Source: Pseudomonas peradeniyensis
GTDB taxonomy: Bacteria; Pseudomonadota; Gammaproteobacteria; Pseudomonadales; Pseudomonadaceae
Length of the DNA: 64,000 bases
Assembly: GCF_014268935.2 (NCBI RefSeq)
Contig: NZ_JABWRJ020000003.1
Coordinates: 248,001 to 312,000 of the forward strand
Direction: 5' to 3'
Part shown: piece by piece, positions 1 to 9,934 of the stretch
How the letters are laid out: each line of letters opens with the position of its first letter
Position numbering within the stretch: position 1 is the first letter of the stretch
Program-made: the position numbers and the translations under genes
The notes under the pieces: model-generated
Told to the model about the DNA's origin: nothing
Database searches by the model: none
The model's input: the letters and a program-made list of their open reading frames with translations, nothing else

Positions 1-49
1 TCACGGCGAGGGCGAGCAGGCCGGCGGTCAGGGTGTGGGACAGTTTCAT
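1..49 (-). CDS. N-terminal start of a small exported protein (partial)
   Basis: Only the first 16 codons are inside the window, and the gene runs off its left edge. They read MKLSHTLTAGLLALAV, a lysine followed by a hydrophobic stretch typical of a signal peptide. It lies 31 bp downstream of the DUF2790 gene on the same strand, so the two are probably cotranscribed. It may be a second DUF2790 protein, since such genes often occur side by side, but the mature part is not visible. Confidence 0.6.
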   Translation of the reverse strand, partial: MKLSHTLTAGLLALAV

Positions 50-80
50 GTTCTAGCTCCTTTAGGGTTCGAGCGGTGGC

Positions 81-332
81 TCAGTTCTGGTTGGCGAGGA
101 CGGTGGGTTGCACGTAGCTCACGGCGCGCAGCTGGCCGCTGCTGTCGCGGTAGGTCAGGGTGGCGGTGCTGGCCTGGCCTTGGGCGCTGGTGGGGGCATC
201 GATGCTGATGACCTTGGCGATGTCCAGGTCCATGCCGTAGCGGTACGGGGTGGCTTCACTGGCGAAGCTGCTGGCGCTGGTGCCGAGGGCCAGGGTGGTG
301 ACGGTGAGGGCGAAGGCTTTGCGAAGGGTCAT
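81..332 (-). CDS. Small exported DUF2790-family protein
   Basis: An 83-residue protein. Residues 1-24 form a signal peptide ending near SSFASEA. The mature part has the family core: YGMDLDIAKVISI followed by a segment like TLTYRDSSGQLRAVSY. The ATG at 332 is chosen because GGAGAAC lies just upstream; the longer open frame to 416 has no ribosome site. DUF2790 proteins are short periplasmic proteins found mainly in Pseudomonas, and their molecular role is unknown. The upstream region is AT-rich with a repeated CGCAAA element that could be an operator. Confidence 0.75.
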   Translation of the reverse strand: MTLRKAFALTVTTLALGTSASSFASEATPYRYGMDLDIAKVISIDAPTSAQGQASTATLTYRDSSGQLRAVSYVQPTVLANQN

Positions 333-454
333 GATCGTTCTCCGGGTTCTGCTGAGTGGGGTTGGCGACTGCTTGCTGCTTGAGTTGAATATTGCGCGCA
401 AATATTTAGTACGCAAAATATATTTCCGCTATGACGCTGATTGAGTGCGTCTTG

Positions 455-476
455 GCCCGCTTCTGTGGAAGCGGGC
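455..476. terminator. Hairpin after comM
   Basis: GCCCGCTTC and GAAGCGGGC form a perfect 9-bp stem with a TGTG loop, 8 bp beyond the comM stop codon. No T-run follows on the minus strand, so it may stabilise the mRNA end rather than terminate. Confidence 0.4.
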
Positions 477-484
477 GGGCAGCC

Positions 485-1972
<1,488 letters not shown>

Positions 1973-2129
1973 GGGCACTCCGTGTTTGCGTGTAAGGGGC
2001 CGCGTCCTGCGGCCCGGCAAAGCTTAGCGGTGCTCCTGGGGAGGTGTACGGGAAGAGTGCATCGAGTTTTGTCTGGCCCGCCTCCATGGCTGTCGGCACC
2101 TGCCTGGTTTCATGAGGCAGGTCGCGCAC

Positions 2130-4643
2130 TCATTCGAACACGCCGCGCAAGGTCAGCACGAAGTTGCGCGGCTCGCCGTAGTAGTTGCCGTACTCGGACG
2201 TGCCGACGCTGGCGTAGTACTTGCGGTCGAACAGGTTGTTGCCGTTCAGGGCCAGGGTCCAGTGATCGTCGACCTTGTACTCGACCATGGCGTCGTAGAC
2301 CGCGTAGCCGCTCTGGCTGAAATCGAACGGGGTTTCACCCACAGTGTTCCAGTTGGCGTCGAAGCGGTAGGCCTTGCCTTCCACGTAGCTGGCGCTCTGG
2401 GCGGTTACCCCGGCGCCGACGCGCCACGCCGACCAGTCGCCCGGCAGGGTGTAGACCGACCAGAGCTTGAACAGGTGCTTGGGCGTGACGGTGGTGTACA
2501 GCGTGTCCTCGCTCTGGTCGTCCATCAGGTTGAGGGTATAGCCGGCGATCACATCCCAGCCCGGCAGGACTTCGCCGGTGGCCTCCAGGTCGATACCCTT
2601 GCTGACCACCTTGCCCTGGCCGATGAAGCAGCAGGAGGCGCTGTAGCTGAACGGTGTGTCGGGGTAGGCGGGGTCCTTGATCGCCTGGTGTTCGCGCTTG
2701 GTATAGAACAGCGCGGCGCTGAGGTTCAGCGCGCCATCGAACAGCTCGCCCTTGATCCCGGTCTCGTAGGTCTTGCCGGTCATCGGGTCGAGGGAGGTGC
2801 CGGACTTTTCCGGGCCCTTGAGTTTCTGCGCCTGGGGTTTGTAGATCTCGGCGTAGCTGACGTAGGTCGACCACTGGTCGTCGAGCGCGTAGATCAGGCC
2901 ACCGAATGGCACCAGGGTGGTCGGCTCGCGGTGCGAGACCTGGTCCTGGCGAGCCCAGTCCCCGGAGCCGTCGCGGTTGCGCGTGGCGTAGGCCTGCTCG
3001 AAGGTATAGCGCTGGGCGCGGGCGCCGATCACCAGCTTGAGCGGGTCGGTCAGCTGCAGGCGCAGGGTGGAGTAGAGGCCGTACTGCTTGCGCTTGTTGG
3101 GGTAGTAGTCGCGGTAGAAGGCATGGCTGGTGGCCTCGGTCGGCAATGGTGTCGACTGCGGGTCCCACAGGTCGATCATGCCGCCCAGGCCGACCTTGCC
3201 CTGGGCCGCGCGCCAGCGGCTGGTGACCTCCTGGTAGTCGCCACCCACCAGCAGTTCGTGTTGGCGGCCGAAGGCGTCGAAAGTGCCGGAGAGATTGACG
3301 TCGAACACCGACTGCTTGCTCCAGCTGGAGACATAGCTGCCCCACCAGTAAGGGCCGGTGTTGCTGTTCTCGTCAACGGAGCCGTAGGGGATCACGCCTT
3401 CGGTGGCGCCTTCGTTGTACGAATAGGTGTAGGAGGTGTTGAGCTTCCAGTCATCGGAGAAGCGATGGTCGAGCTTGGCGAACAGCTCGCGGGTGTAGCT
3501 GTCGTTCCAGGCGCTGTTGGTGGTGTACCAGGTGTGCCGCGGCAGTTTCAGGTCGCCGCCGGTGCTGTAGCGTGGCAGGCCGTCGCCCACGCCGTTTTCA
3601 TGGACCTTGTCGTAGCTGCCGCCGAAAGTGAGCATGGTGTCGTCGCTGACGTCGGCCTCGAGCACACCATAGAAAAACGGCCGTTCGGTGCTGCGGTTGT
3701 CGAAGAAGTACTGGCGGTCCTGGTAGGCGGCCACCATCCGTCCACGCAGCTTGCCGTCGAAGGCCAGGGGACCTGTGACATCCACTTCGCTGCGGTAGTT
3801 GTCCCACGAGCCCGCCGAGGCTTCGAGCTTGAGCTGGTAGTGATCGAGCGGGCGCTTGCGCACCAGGTTGACGATGCCGCCCGGGTTGCCGGTGCCGCCG
3901 AGCAGGCCGCTGGCGCCGCGCAGCACTTCGACATGGTCATAGGCGGCCAGGTCGTACTTGCGCTGGCTGTAGAAGGTGCCCAGGCCGTTGCCGATGTCCA
4001 TCGGTGCCGTGCCGTCGATCTGCAGGTTGTCGATCGCAAAGCCGCGGGAGATGAATTCCTGGGTGTTGAAATTGACGTTGCGCAGGGTGATGCCGGGGGT
4101 GAATTTCATCGCGTCGTCGAGGCTGACCATGCGCCGGTCTTCGATCAGCTGGCGGCTGACCACCGATACCGACTGCGGGGTGTCCTTCAGGCTTGTCGGG
4201 GTCTTCGAACCGACGCTCACCAGCCCGGTGGTGTAGGAGCGCGTGCCCTCGGTGGCCTGGCCCATGCCTTGACCCTGAACCTGCGTGCTGCCGAGTTCCA
4301 GGGCGTCGCCACCGCTGGCGGCGAGCTGCAGCGCCCAGTTGCCGTCGGCGGCCTGCACGGCCTTGAGCCCGGTGCCTTCGAGCATCAGGTACAACGCCAT
4401 GTCGGTGGGCAACTGGCCGCGCACCGGCCTGGCCTGCTTGCCCTGCACCAGCTGCGGATCGTACGGCAGGCTGATGCCGGCCTGCTCGGCGAAGCGGTTG
4501 AGGGCTTCGGCCAGTGGCGCGGCGGGCAGGTCGTAACGGCGCAGCGGCTGTTCGGCCAGCACGGGGTGGGCCAGGCCGATGCCGACGCCAAGCAACAGGG
4601 CCTGGGCGAGCAAGGTGGGGCGGTAGCGGGACAGCAGATCCAT
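2130..4643 (-). CDS. TonB-dependent siderophore receptor with N-terminal signalling domain
   Basis: An 837-residue outer-membrane receptor. A signal peptide (about residues 1-31) is followed by an STN signalling domain (about 32-110, beginning RRYDLPAAPLAEALNRF). That domain is diagnostic of receptors that talk to a FecR-type anti-sigma factor. The plug domain follows (SVVSRQLIEDRR; LRGASGLLGGTGNPGG), then a 22-strand beta barrel. AGGAG precedes the ATG. The last residues are GVFE, so the chain ends in glutamate after phenylalanine rather than on the aromatic residue usual for barrel assembly. The ligand is likely an iron siderophore, but its identity cannot be read from the sequence. The gene is downstream of its fecR and sigma gene. 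Confidence 0.9.
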   Translation of the reverse strand: MDLLSRYRPTLLAQALLLGVGIGLAHPVLAEQPLRRYDLPAAPLAEALNRFAEQAGISLPYDPQLVQGKQARPVRGQLPTDMALYLMLEGTGLKAVQAADGNWALQLAASGGDALELGSTQVQGQGMGQATEGTRSYTTGLVSVGSKTPTSLKDTPQSVSVVSRQLIEDRRMVSLDDAMKFTPGITLRNVNFNTQEFISRGFAIDNLQIDGTAPMDIGNGLGTFYSQRKYDLAAYDHVEVLRGASGLLGGTGNPGGIVNLVRKRPLDHYQLKLEASAGSWDNYRSEVDVTGPLAFDGKLRGRMVAAYQDRQYFFDNRSTERPFFYGVLEADVSDDTMLTFGGSYDKVHENGVGDGLPRYSTGGDLKLPRHTWYTTNSAWNDSYTRELFAKLDHRFSDDWKLNTSYTYSYNEGATEGVIPYGSVDENSNTGPYWWGSYVSSWSKQSVFDVNLSGTFDAFGRQHELLVGGDYQEVTSRWRAAQGKVGLGGMIDLWDPQSTPLPTEATSHAFYRDYYPNKRKQYGLYSTLRLQLTDPLKLVIGARAQRYTFEQAYATRNRDGSGDWARQDQVSHREPTTLVPFGGLIYALDDQWSTYVSYAEIYKPQAQKLKGPEKSGTSLDPMTGKTYETGIKGELFDGALNLSAALFYTKREHQAIKDPAYPDTPFSYSASCCFIGQGKVVSKGIDLEATGEVLPGWDVIAGYTLNLMDDQSEDTLYTTVTPKHLFKLWSVYTLPGDWSAWRVGAGVTAQSASYVEGKAYRFDANWNTVGETPFDFSQSGYAVYDAMVEYKVDDHWTLALNGNNLFDRKYYASVGTSEYGNYYGEPRNFVLTLRGVFE

Positions 4644-4694
4644 CGGAAGCTCCTGGGAATTGGCAGGTGTTTTTCCTGTTTGTCGAAGGAGCGG

Positions 4695-4724
4695 AGAAAA
4701 CCCGTAAACGAGAATCGATTTTCT
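4695..4724 (-). promoter_or_regulatory. Possible ECF-sigma promoter for the receptor gene
   Basis: On the minus strand, GAAAATCGATTCTCGTTTAC lies about 60 bp upstream of the receptor ATG and overlaps the end of fecR. Its GAAAAT block followed by an AT-rich spacer resembles the fecA-type promoters read by iron-starvation sigma factors. The match is by eye, and the -10 element is not clear. Confidence 0.3.
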
Positions 4725-5666
4725 TTACGCCGGGAGAATGCGCACCCACAACGCGGTGCGCCATTGCAGGCGCACCGGCCAGGTATGGGCCAGGCTGCGC
4801 AGGGCATTGTCGGTGTCGTCGAGCTGGAACACCCCGGAAACCCGCAGGCCGGCCACCGTCGGGTCGCAGCTGACCCAGCCTTCACGCTGACGGGCCAGGG
4901 TATCGGCCAGTTCGGCCAGGGGCATGTCGTTGGCGATCAGCAGGCCACGGGTCCAGGCCGAGCCCTGGGCCTGGGGATTGGCCAGGGGCTGCGCGCCATG
5001 GCGGTCGATGCGGTACTGCTCGCCGGCCTTGGCCAGTTGCTGGGCTCGCCCGGGCACCTGGATTGCGACCTGGCCCTGGTCGATGGCCAGGCGCGTGTTG
5101 CCGCGCGCCTGGCAGACATCGAACGCCGCGTCGAACGTCCACAGGCTGGCCTCGGCGCTGGTCACGCACAGGGGGCGTTGCCGGGTGTCGCCCTGCGCGC
5201 GGACATAGACCTGCCCTTCGAGCAGATCGACCCGGCGTTCGGTCGCGCTGAAGCGCACATTGACCGCACTGCGGCTGTTGAGCTGCAGCTCGCTGCCATC
5301 GGCCAGCTGGATACGGCGGCGCTCTGCGGTACGGGTGCTGTGATCGGCCAGGCTCACGCGCCAGGGCGAGTGTTGCAGTGCCGTGCCGCTCAGGCCCAGC
5401 CCCAGCAGGCCAAGGGTGAGCAGCTTGAGGGCGTGCCGGCGATCCGCCCGCTCGGGCGCCGTCAACGCACGCAGGGCAACGCCCCCGGGCAGCTCGCGGG
5501 CCTGGCTGAAGCAGGCCTGGGCTTCCTGTAGGGCCTGCCAGGTAGCTTCATGGCGCGGGTCGCTCTGGCGCCAGGCCAGGCAGGCGGCACACAGTGCCGG
5601 CGCATGCTGCGCCGACTCGAGCCTGACCAGCCAGCCGATGGCCTGGTCGAGCACCTCGTCGCTCAT
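4725..5666 (-). CDS. FecR-family anti-sigma / sigma regulator
   Basis: A 313-residue inner-membrane protein. Residues 1-50 form the cytoplasmic anti-sigma region (DUF4880-like, with AIGWLVRLESAQ and conserved tryptophans). A single membrane segment lies near residues 85-105 (LKLLTLGLLGLGLSGTAL). The FecR periplasmic domain follows (RRIQLADGSELQLNSRSAVNV; DLLEGQVYVRA), and then an STN-like C-terminal region contacts the receptor. It passes the ligand signal from the TonB receptor to the sigma factor. Its ATG overlaps the sigma stop codon by 4 bp (ATGA), so the two are translationally coupled. Confidence 0.9.
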   Translation of the reverse strand: MSDEVLDQAIGWLVRLESAQHAPALCAACLAWRQSDPRHEATWQALQEAQACFSQARELPGGVALRALTAPERADRRHALKLLTLGLLGLGLSGTALQHSPWRVSLADHSTRTAERRRIQLADGSELQLNSRSAVNVRFSATERRVDLLEGQVYVRAQGDTRQRPLCVTSAEASLWTFDAAFDVCQARGNTRLAIDQGQVAIQVPGRAQQLAKAGEQYRIDRHGAQPLANPQAQGSAWTRGLLIANDMPLAELADTLARQREGWVSCDPTVAGLRVSGVFQLDDTDNALRSLAHTWPVRLQWRTALWVRILPA

Positions 5667-6181
5667 GGTTCCAGCCTTGCCAGATAGCAGTGGCGGATGG
5701 CCTTGACCATGTACTTCTCGACACTGCTCAGGCTGATCCCCAGGTGATGGGCGATTTCCTGGTAGCTCATGCCTTCCAGGCGCGACAGCAGGAAGGCCAT
5801 GCGCACCTTCGCCGGCAGGCCATCGAGCATGGCGTCGATCTGCATCAGCGTCTGGAGCAGGATCAGCTGGCGCTCGGCCGAGGGCGCCTCGGGCTCTGGC
5901 AGGCTGGCCAGGGCCTGCAGATAGGCGGTCTCCAGCTTGTGCCGGCGCTGACGGTCGATCATCAATCCTTTGGCCACGCTGCTGAGCCAGGCCCGCGGTT
6001 GGCGCAGCGTCGGGATCAGCTCCGGCCGGCCGAGCAGTTGCACGAAGGTGTCGTGGGCCAGGTCGGCGGCGTTGTCGGCATGTTGCAGGCGTCGCCGCAG
6101 CCAGCCCAGCAGCCAGGCGTGGTGATCCTGGTACAGCGCATCCATGGCCTGGCGCGGCGGCGGAAGTGAGGGTGAGGGCAC
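5663..6181 (-). CDS. FecI-like ECF sigma factor
   Basis: A 172-residue iron-starvation-type sigma factor. Region 2 includes DAALYQDHHAWL-like and DLAHDTFVQLL segments. Region 4 ends with the helix-turn-helix EGMSYQEIAHHLGISLSSVEKY. The open frame extends to a TTG at 6199, but AGGAGAGG sits six bases before a GTG at 6181, so GTG is the best start; ATG at 6145 is the other option. The product should direct transcription of the TonB receptor gene and is held by the adjacent FecR. A Fur-box-like sequence lies about 40 bp upstream. Confidence 0.88.
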   Translation of the reverse strand: MPSPSLPPPRQAMDALYQDHHAWLLGWLRRRLQHADNAADLAHDTFVQLLGRPELIPTLRQPRAWLSSVAKGLMIDRQRRHKLETAYLQALASLPEPEAPSAERQLILLQTLMQIDAMLDGLPAKVRMAFLLSRLEGMSYQEIAHHLGISLSSVEKYMVKAIRHCYLARLEP

Positions 6182-6218
6182 GACGAGCCTCTCCTGCAAA
6201 AGGAATGAGCGAGATGCA

Positions 6219-6237
6219 GATGGGAATCGCTCTCAAT
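6219..6237 (-). promoter_or_regulatory. Candidate Fur box for the sigma/fecR operon
   Basis: Reading the minus strand, ATTGAGAGCGATTCCCATC resembles the pseudomonad Fur motif (GAGAATGATTCTCATT): 12 of 16 positions match by hand. Its place 38 bp before the sigma start fits iron repression of a FecI-type operon. Confidence 0.42.
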
Positions 6238-6282
6238 CCTACGGGGTTTGCAGGCGTGTGCTCAAGAGGTAGTCAGTCCTTT

Positions 6283-6363
6283 GTGGGCTTGTCCCGCGAA
6301 GCAATCACCGCGTTGCATGGCACCGGCATTGCCGGTGTTCGCGGGGCAAGCCCGCTCCCACGT
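6283..6363. repeat. REP pair (inverted)
   Basis: Two facing REP half-sites, GTGGGCTTGTCCCGCGAA at the left and TTCGCGGGGCAAGCCCGC at the right, flank a CACCGGCATTGCCGGTG hairpin. The left copy has diverged (GTCCC for GCCCC). It occupies the 225-bp space between the sigma gene and the DUF2493 gene. Confidence 0.8.
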
Positions 6364-6406
6364 GTACAGTCCTGGCCCCCAGAGCGAGAGGGTGCCGATC
6401 GTCAGG

Positions 6407-6766
6407 TCAGTGTGACCGTGGCTGCCTGCCGCAGATCACCGGAATCCCCGAACCCCGCGCCCGTGCCAGCAGCTCCTCGGTGTCGTCGCCGCCTGGCAGC
6501 GCCAGCACCACGTCGGGCCGGCTATCCCGCAGCATGAAGACGTTGCGCAGGCGCTCGGCCAGCTTGCCGTGCAGCTGCCAGTTGGGCGGGTAGCGCACGA
6601 TGTCGGCGCCCTGCTCGCGGGCCCAGCCTTCGATCTCGCCCCCCAGGTGCTGGCTGCCGCCGTGGATCAGCACCCGGATCGGTTGCTGGCGCTGGAGGGC
6701 GTCCAGCGCCTGGCGGCAGCGTTGGCTGTCGGCGTAGTTGCGCCCTGCGCAGATCAGTACGCGCAT
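6407..6766 (-). CDS. DUF2493 / SLOG-like small protein
   Basis: A 119-residue protein with a Rossmann-type nucleotide-binding fold of the YspA/DUF2493 (SLOG superfamily) type. It has an N-terminal beta strand MRVLICAGRNY, then VLIHGGSQ, and later LALPGGDDTEELL, where the PGG and acidic pair form the expected ligand pocket. The family may bind nucleotides or nucleotide-derived signals, but no substrate is established for this member. ATG at 6766 is preferred because AGGGGG lies five bases ahead; a GTG at 6772 is also in frame. It starts 10 bp after the mgtA stop codon, so it is probably the second gene of the Mg2+-ATPase operon. Confidence 0.75.
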   Translation of the reverse strand: MRVLICAGRNYADSQRCRQALDALQRQQPIRVLIHGGSQHLGGEIEGWAREQGADIVRYPPNWQLHGKLAERLRNVFMLRDSRPDVVLALPGGDDTEELLARARGSGIPVICGRQPRSH

Positions 6767-6776
6767 GCCCACCCCC

Positions 6777-9488
6777 TCAGAACCACTGGCCGAAGCGGCG
6801 GATGTACAGGGTCTTCATGCCCTGGGCCACAAGGCAGTAGCCCAGCAGGGTGGCGGCCAGCCACGGGAAGTATTCCCACGGCAGCGGCACCAGCCCGACC
6901 ATCGCCCCCAGCGGCGAGAACGGGATGTAGATGCCCAGGCACATCACCAGGCCGGTGGCCAGGATCACCGGCAGCGCTGCGGTGCTCTGGAAGAACGGCA
7001 CCTTGCGGGTACGCAGCATGTGCACCACCAGCGTTTGCGACAGCAGCCCCTCGATGAACCAGCCGGACTGGAACAGTGCCTGCATTTCCACGCTGTTGGC
7101 GGCGAACACGTACCACATCAGGGCGAAGGTGGTGATGTCGAAGATCGACGAAGTGGGACCGATCCACAGCATGAAACGGCCGATGTTGCGGGCATCCCAC
7201 TTGCGCGGCTCGCGCAGGAATTCCTTGTCCATGCGATCCCACGGCAGCGACAGCTGGGAAAAGTCGTACATCAGGTTCTGCAGCAGCAAGTGGATCGCCA
7301 GCATCGGCATGAACGGGATGAACGCGCTGGCCACCAGCACCGAGAACACGTTGCCGAAGTTGGAGCTGGCGGTCATGCACAGGTACTTCATGATGTTGCC
7401 GAAGGTTTCGCGGCCCTTGAGCACGCCTTCCTCCAGCACCATCAGGCTCTTTTCCAGAAGGATGATGTCGGCCGATTCCTTGGCGATGTCGGTACCGCTG
7501 TCCACCGAGATGCCCACGTCGGCATCGCGCAGCGCCGGGGCGTCGTTGATGCCGTCGCCGAGGAAGCCCACGGTGTGGCCGTTGGCCTGCAGCGCCTTGA
7601 GCACTCGCGACTTCTGCAACGGGGTGAGCTTGGCGAACACCGTGCGCTCCTCGACCAGCGCCTTGAGCTGGGTGTCGTCCAGGCGTTCGATGTCCTGGCC
7701 GAGCAACGGCTGGCCGGGTTCCAGCCCCACTTCGCGGCAGACCTTGCAGGTGACCACCGGGTTGTCGCCGGTCAGCACCTTGACCTTCACCCCCATCTCG
7801 CGCAGGGCGGCGATGGCCGGGCCGGCGGTTTCCTTGGGCGGGTCGAGGAAGGTCAGGAAGCCACGGATCACCAGCTCGCGCTCGTCATCGGTGTGGTACT
7901 GGGGCTTGCCGGCGACGGCCGGAATGTCACGGGTGCCGACCAGCAGCACGCGAAAGCCTTGCTGGTTGTAGGCGCTGGCGGTGGCCAGCAGTTGCTGGCG
8001 TCGCCCGGCATCCAGGACGACCCGCTGGCCGCCTTCTTCCACATGGGTGGCGATGGCCAGCATTTCCTCGACGGCGCCCTTGCTCACCAGCAGGTGATCG
8101 CCCAGGGCATCCTGGACGATCACCGACAGGCGCCGGCGGATGAAGTCGAAGGGCAGCTCGTCGACCTTGGCGTAGACATAGGGTGGCTGGAAGCCCTGGT
8201 CTTCGCCGGCAAAACGCAGCACGGCCTGGTCCATCAGGTTCTTCACGCCGCTCTGGTGGTGGCTGTTGAGCCAGGCCAGTTCCAGCAGGCGCGGGTCCTT
8301 GTGGCCGCTGGGGTCGACGTGGTGCTCGAGGATGATGCGGTCCTGGGTCAGGGTGCCGGTCTTGTCGGTGCACAGCACATCCATCGAGCCGAAGTTCTGG
8401 ATGGCGTTCAGGCGTTTGACCACCACCTTGCGCCGGGCCATGGCCACGGCGCCCTTGGCCAGGTTGGCGCTGACGATCATCGGCAGCATTTCCGGGGTCA
8501 GGCCCACGGCCACGGCCAGGGCGAACAGGAAGGCGTCGCTCCAGTCGCCCTTGACCACGCCGTTGAGCATGAACACCACCGGCACCATCACCAGCATGAA
8601 GCGGATCAACAGACGGCTGACGCTGTTCACGCCACGGTCGAAGGCGGTCTGGCTGCGCGAGCCGACGATGGCCTTGGCCAGCGAACCGAAGTAGGTGCGC
8701 TTGCCGGTGGCCACCACCACGGCGCGGGCGCGGCCGCTGACCACGTTGGTGCCCATGAAGCCGATGTTGGGCAGATCCAGCAGGCCGCTTTCATCGTTGG
8801 CGCTGCCTCCGGCGGACTTCTGCGCGACGTGGCCGAGGGTGTCGTATTTCTCCACCGGCAGCGCTTCGCCGGTCAGCACGGCCTGACTGATGAACAGGTC
8901 GCGGGACTCGATCAGGCGGATATCGGCGGGGATCATGTCGCCAGCGGCCAGTTGCACGATATCGCCGGCCACCAGTTCGTTCATCGGCACTTCGCGCAGG
9001 CGCGCCGGCTGGTCGTGGCGCTCGCGGCGCAGCACGGTGGCGGTGGTACGGACCATGGCCTTGAGCGCATCGGCGGCCTTGCCCGAGCGGTACTCCTGCC
9101 AGAAGCGCAGCAGGCTGCTGAGGCTGACCATGGTCATGATGATGATGACCTTGGTCAGGTCCGCTTCTTCCAGGTCGCCTGCGCGTACCGGCAGCCAGTA
9201 GTCGGTGACGAAGCTGATGCCGGCGAGGGTGAGCAGCACGTAGATGAAGGGGTTGTGCAGGGCCTTGAGCAGTTGCACCAGGGCCGGTTGCGGCTTGTCA
9301 TGGGCGACTTGGTTGGCGCCGTCGCGCTGCAGGCGCTTGGCGGCTTCGTGCTCGGTCAGGCCCAGCTCGCTGGCGTCGAGGTTGGCCAGGGTCACGGCCA
9401 GGCCGTTGCGTGCCTCGCGGGCGGCGCGCATGGACAGGCGGGTATCTTCGCCGGCTTTGCTGCGGGTGTTGCGGTCTTTTACGGTCAT
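6777..9488 (-). CDS. mgtA: Magnesium-translocating P-type ATPase
   Basis: A 903-residue P3B-type ATPase of the inner membrane. The N-terminal cytoplasmic region is followed by paired membrane helices and an actuator domain. The phosphorylation site is DKTGTLT in the segment after VKRLNAIQNFGSMDVLC, the hinge motif is GDGINDAPALRDADVG, and helices M5-M10 are at the C-terminus. It imports Mg2+ when the metal is scarce. ATG at 9488 is chosen because CAGGAG lies about ten bases upstream. A long leader (over 330 bp) with a small ORF precedes it, an arrangement like that of enterobacterial mgtA. The DUF2493 gene follows closely. It could equally be called mgtB; the two are not separable from sequence alone. 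Confidence 0.93.
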   Translation of the reverse strand: MTVKDRNTRSKAGEDTRLSMRAAREARNGLAVTLANLDASELGLTEHEAAKRLQRDGANQVAHDKPQPALVQLLKALHNPFIYVLLTLAGISFVTDYWLPVRAGDLEEADLTKVIIIMTMVSLSSLLRFWQEYRSGKAADALKAMVRTTATVLRRERHDQPARLREVPMNELVAGDIVQLAAGDMIPADIRLIESRDLFISQAVLTGEALPVEKYDTLGHVAQKSAGGSANDESGLLDLPNIGFMGTNVVSGRARAVVVATGKRTYFGSLAKAIVGSRSQTAFDRGVNSVSRLLIRFMLVMVPVVFMLNGVVKGDWSDAFLFALAVAVGLTPEMLPMIVSANLAKGAVAMARRKVVVKRLNAIQNFGSMDVLCTDKTGTLTQDRIILEHHVDPSGHKDPRLLELAWLNSHHQSGVKNLMDQAVLRFAGEDQGFQPPYVYAKVDELPFDFIRRRLSVIVQDALGDHLLVSKGAVEEMLAIATHVEEGGQRVVLDAGRRQQLLATASAYNQQGFRVLLVGTRDIPAVAGKPQYHTDDERELVIRGFLTFLDPPKETAGPAIAALREMGVKVKVLTGDNPVVTCKVCREVGLEPGQPLLGQDIERLDDTQLKALVEERTVFAKLTPLQKSRVLKALQANGHTVGFLGDGINDAPALRDADVGISVDSGTDIAKESADIILLEKSLMVLEEGVLKGRETFGNIMKYLCMTASSNFGNVFSVLVASAFIPFMPMLAIHLLLQNLMYDFSQLSLPWDRMDKEFLREPRKWDARNIGRFMLWIGPTSSIFDITTFALMWYVFAANSVEMQALFQSGWFIEGLLSQTLVVHMLRTRKVPFFQSTAALPVILATGLVMCLGIYIPFSPLGAMVGLVPLPWEYFPWLAATLLGYCLVAQGMKTLYIRRFGQWF

Positions 9489-9718
9489 TTGGCTGTGCTC
9501 CTGCCGCAGGAGGCGGCACGACACACAGTCGACTCACGGTGGGGAAGGTGAGTGAACGTGTCCCGTGTCGCAATGATTCAAACAATGAAAAACGTGGTTT
9601 TTCCGACGTTTACGTGTTCGCTGGCGAATGCCGGAAATTAGATCGGCAGCGAACTTTCGACTGGCTGATTCCATGGTCGGTTAATCCCTTTGCTAAATGC
9701 CGGGCAATAGAACTCCAA

Positions 9719-9742
9719 CGAACTTTAATTATTTAAAGTTCG
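9719..9742. promoter_or_regulatory. AT-rich perfect inverted repeat in the mgtA leader
   Basis: CGAACTTTAA and TTAAAGTTCG form a perfect 10-bp stem around TTAT. It lies between the small leader ORF and mgtA, in a leader that is much richer in A and T than its surroundings. It could be a regulatory RNA stem or a protein-binding site. Confidence 0.4.
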
Positions 9743-9822
9743 GAAGTTTCTGACGATTTATATGGCGTCAGTTCAGCGAACGGACAGCATCGCGCGCGTC
9801 ACTGCAGGCAGTAACGGGCGCG

Positions 9823-9933
9823 CTATCGACTGGGCGGTTCCAGGGACGAGGACAGGCCCCAGCCTAGGACAGGACAGTGCGGGGCCTTGTGCGCACAGGT
9901 GCGCAGGCGAGGGGTGGCGATATCGAGGTTCAT
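9823..9933 (-). CDS. Candidate 36-codon leader peptide of mgtA
   Basis: A short ORF 334 bp upstream of mgtA on the same strand, starting MNLDIATPRLRTCAHKAP and ending EPPSR. It has a strong ribosome site (GGAGG, seven bases from the ATG), which is unusual for a chance frame. Five of its codons are proline (residues 8, 18, 21, 33 and 34), including a Pro-Pro pair three codons before the stop. In Salmonella, the proline-rich MgtL leader peptide controls mgtA elongation in response to Mg2+ and proline. By analogy this may be a regulatory leader, but homology to MgtL is not visible and function is inferred. Confidence 0.45.
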   Translation of the reverse strand: MNLDIATPRLRTCAHKAPHCPVLGWGLSSSLEPPSR

Positions 9934-9934
9934 G

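Noticed and set aside
2112..5531. Very long plus-strand open frame (1139 codons)
   Set aside because: It is opposite the TonB receptor and FecR genes, lacks any domain, and reflects GC-rich antisense codons.
6738..9551. 937-codon plus-strand frame
   Set aside because: It is the antisense shadow of mgtA, and its His- and Gln-rich translation has no known fold.
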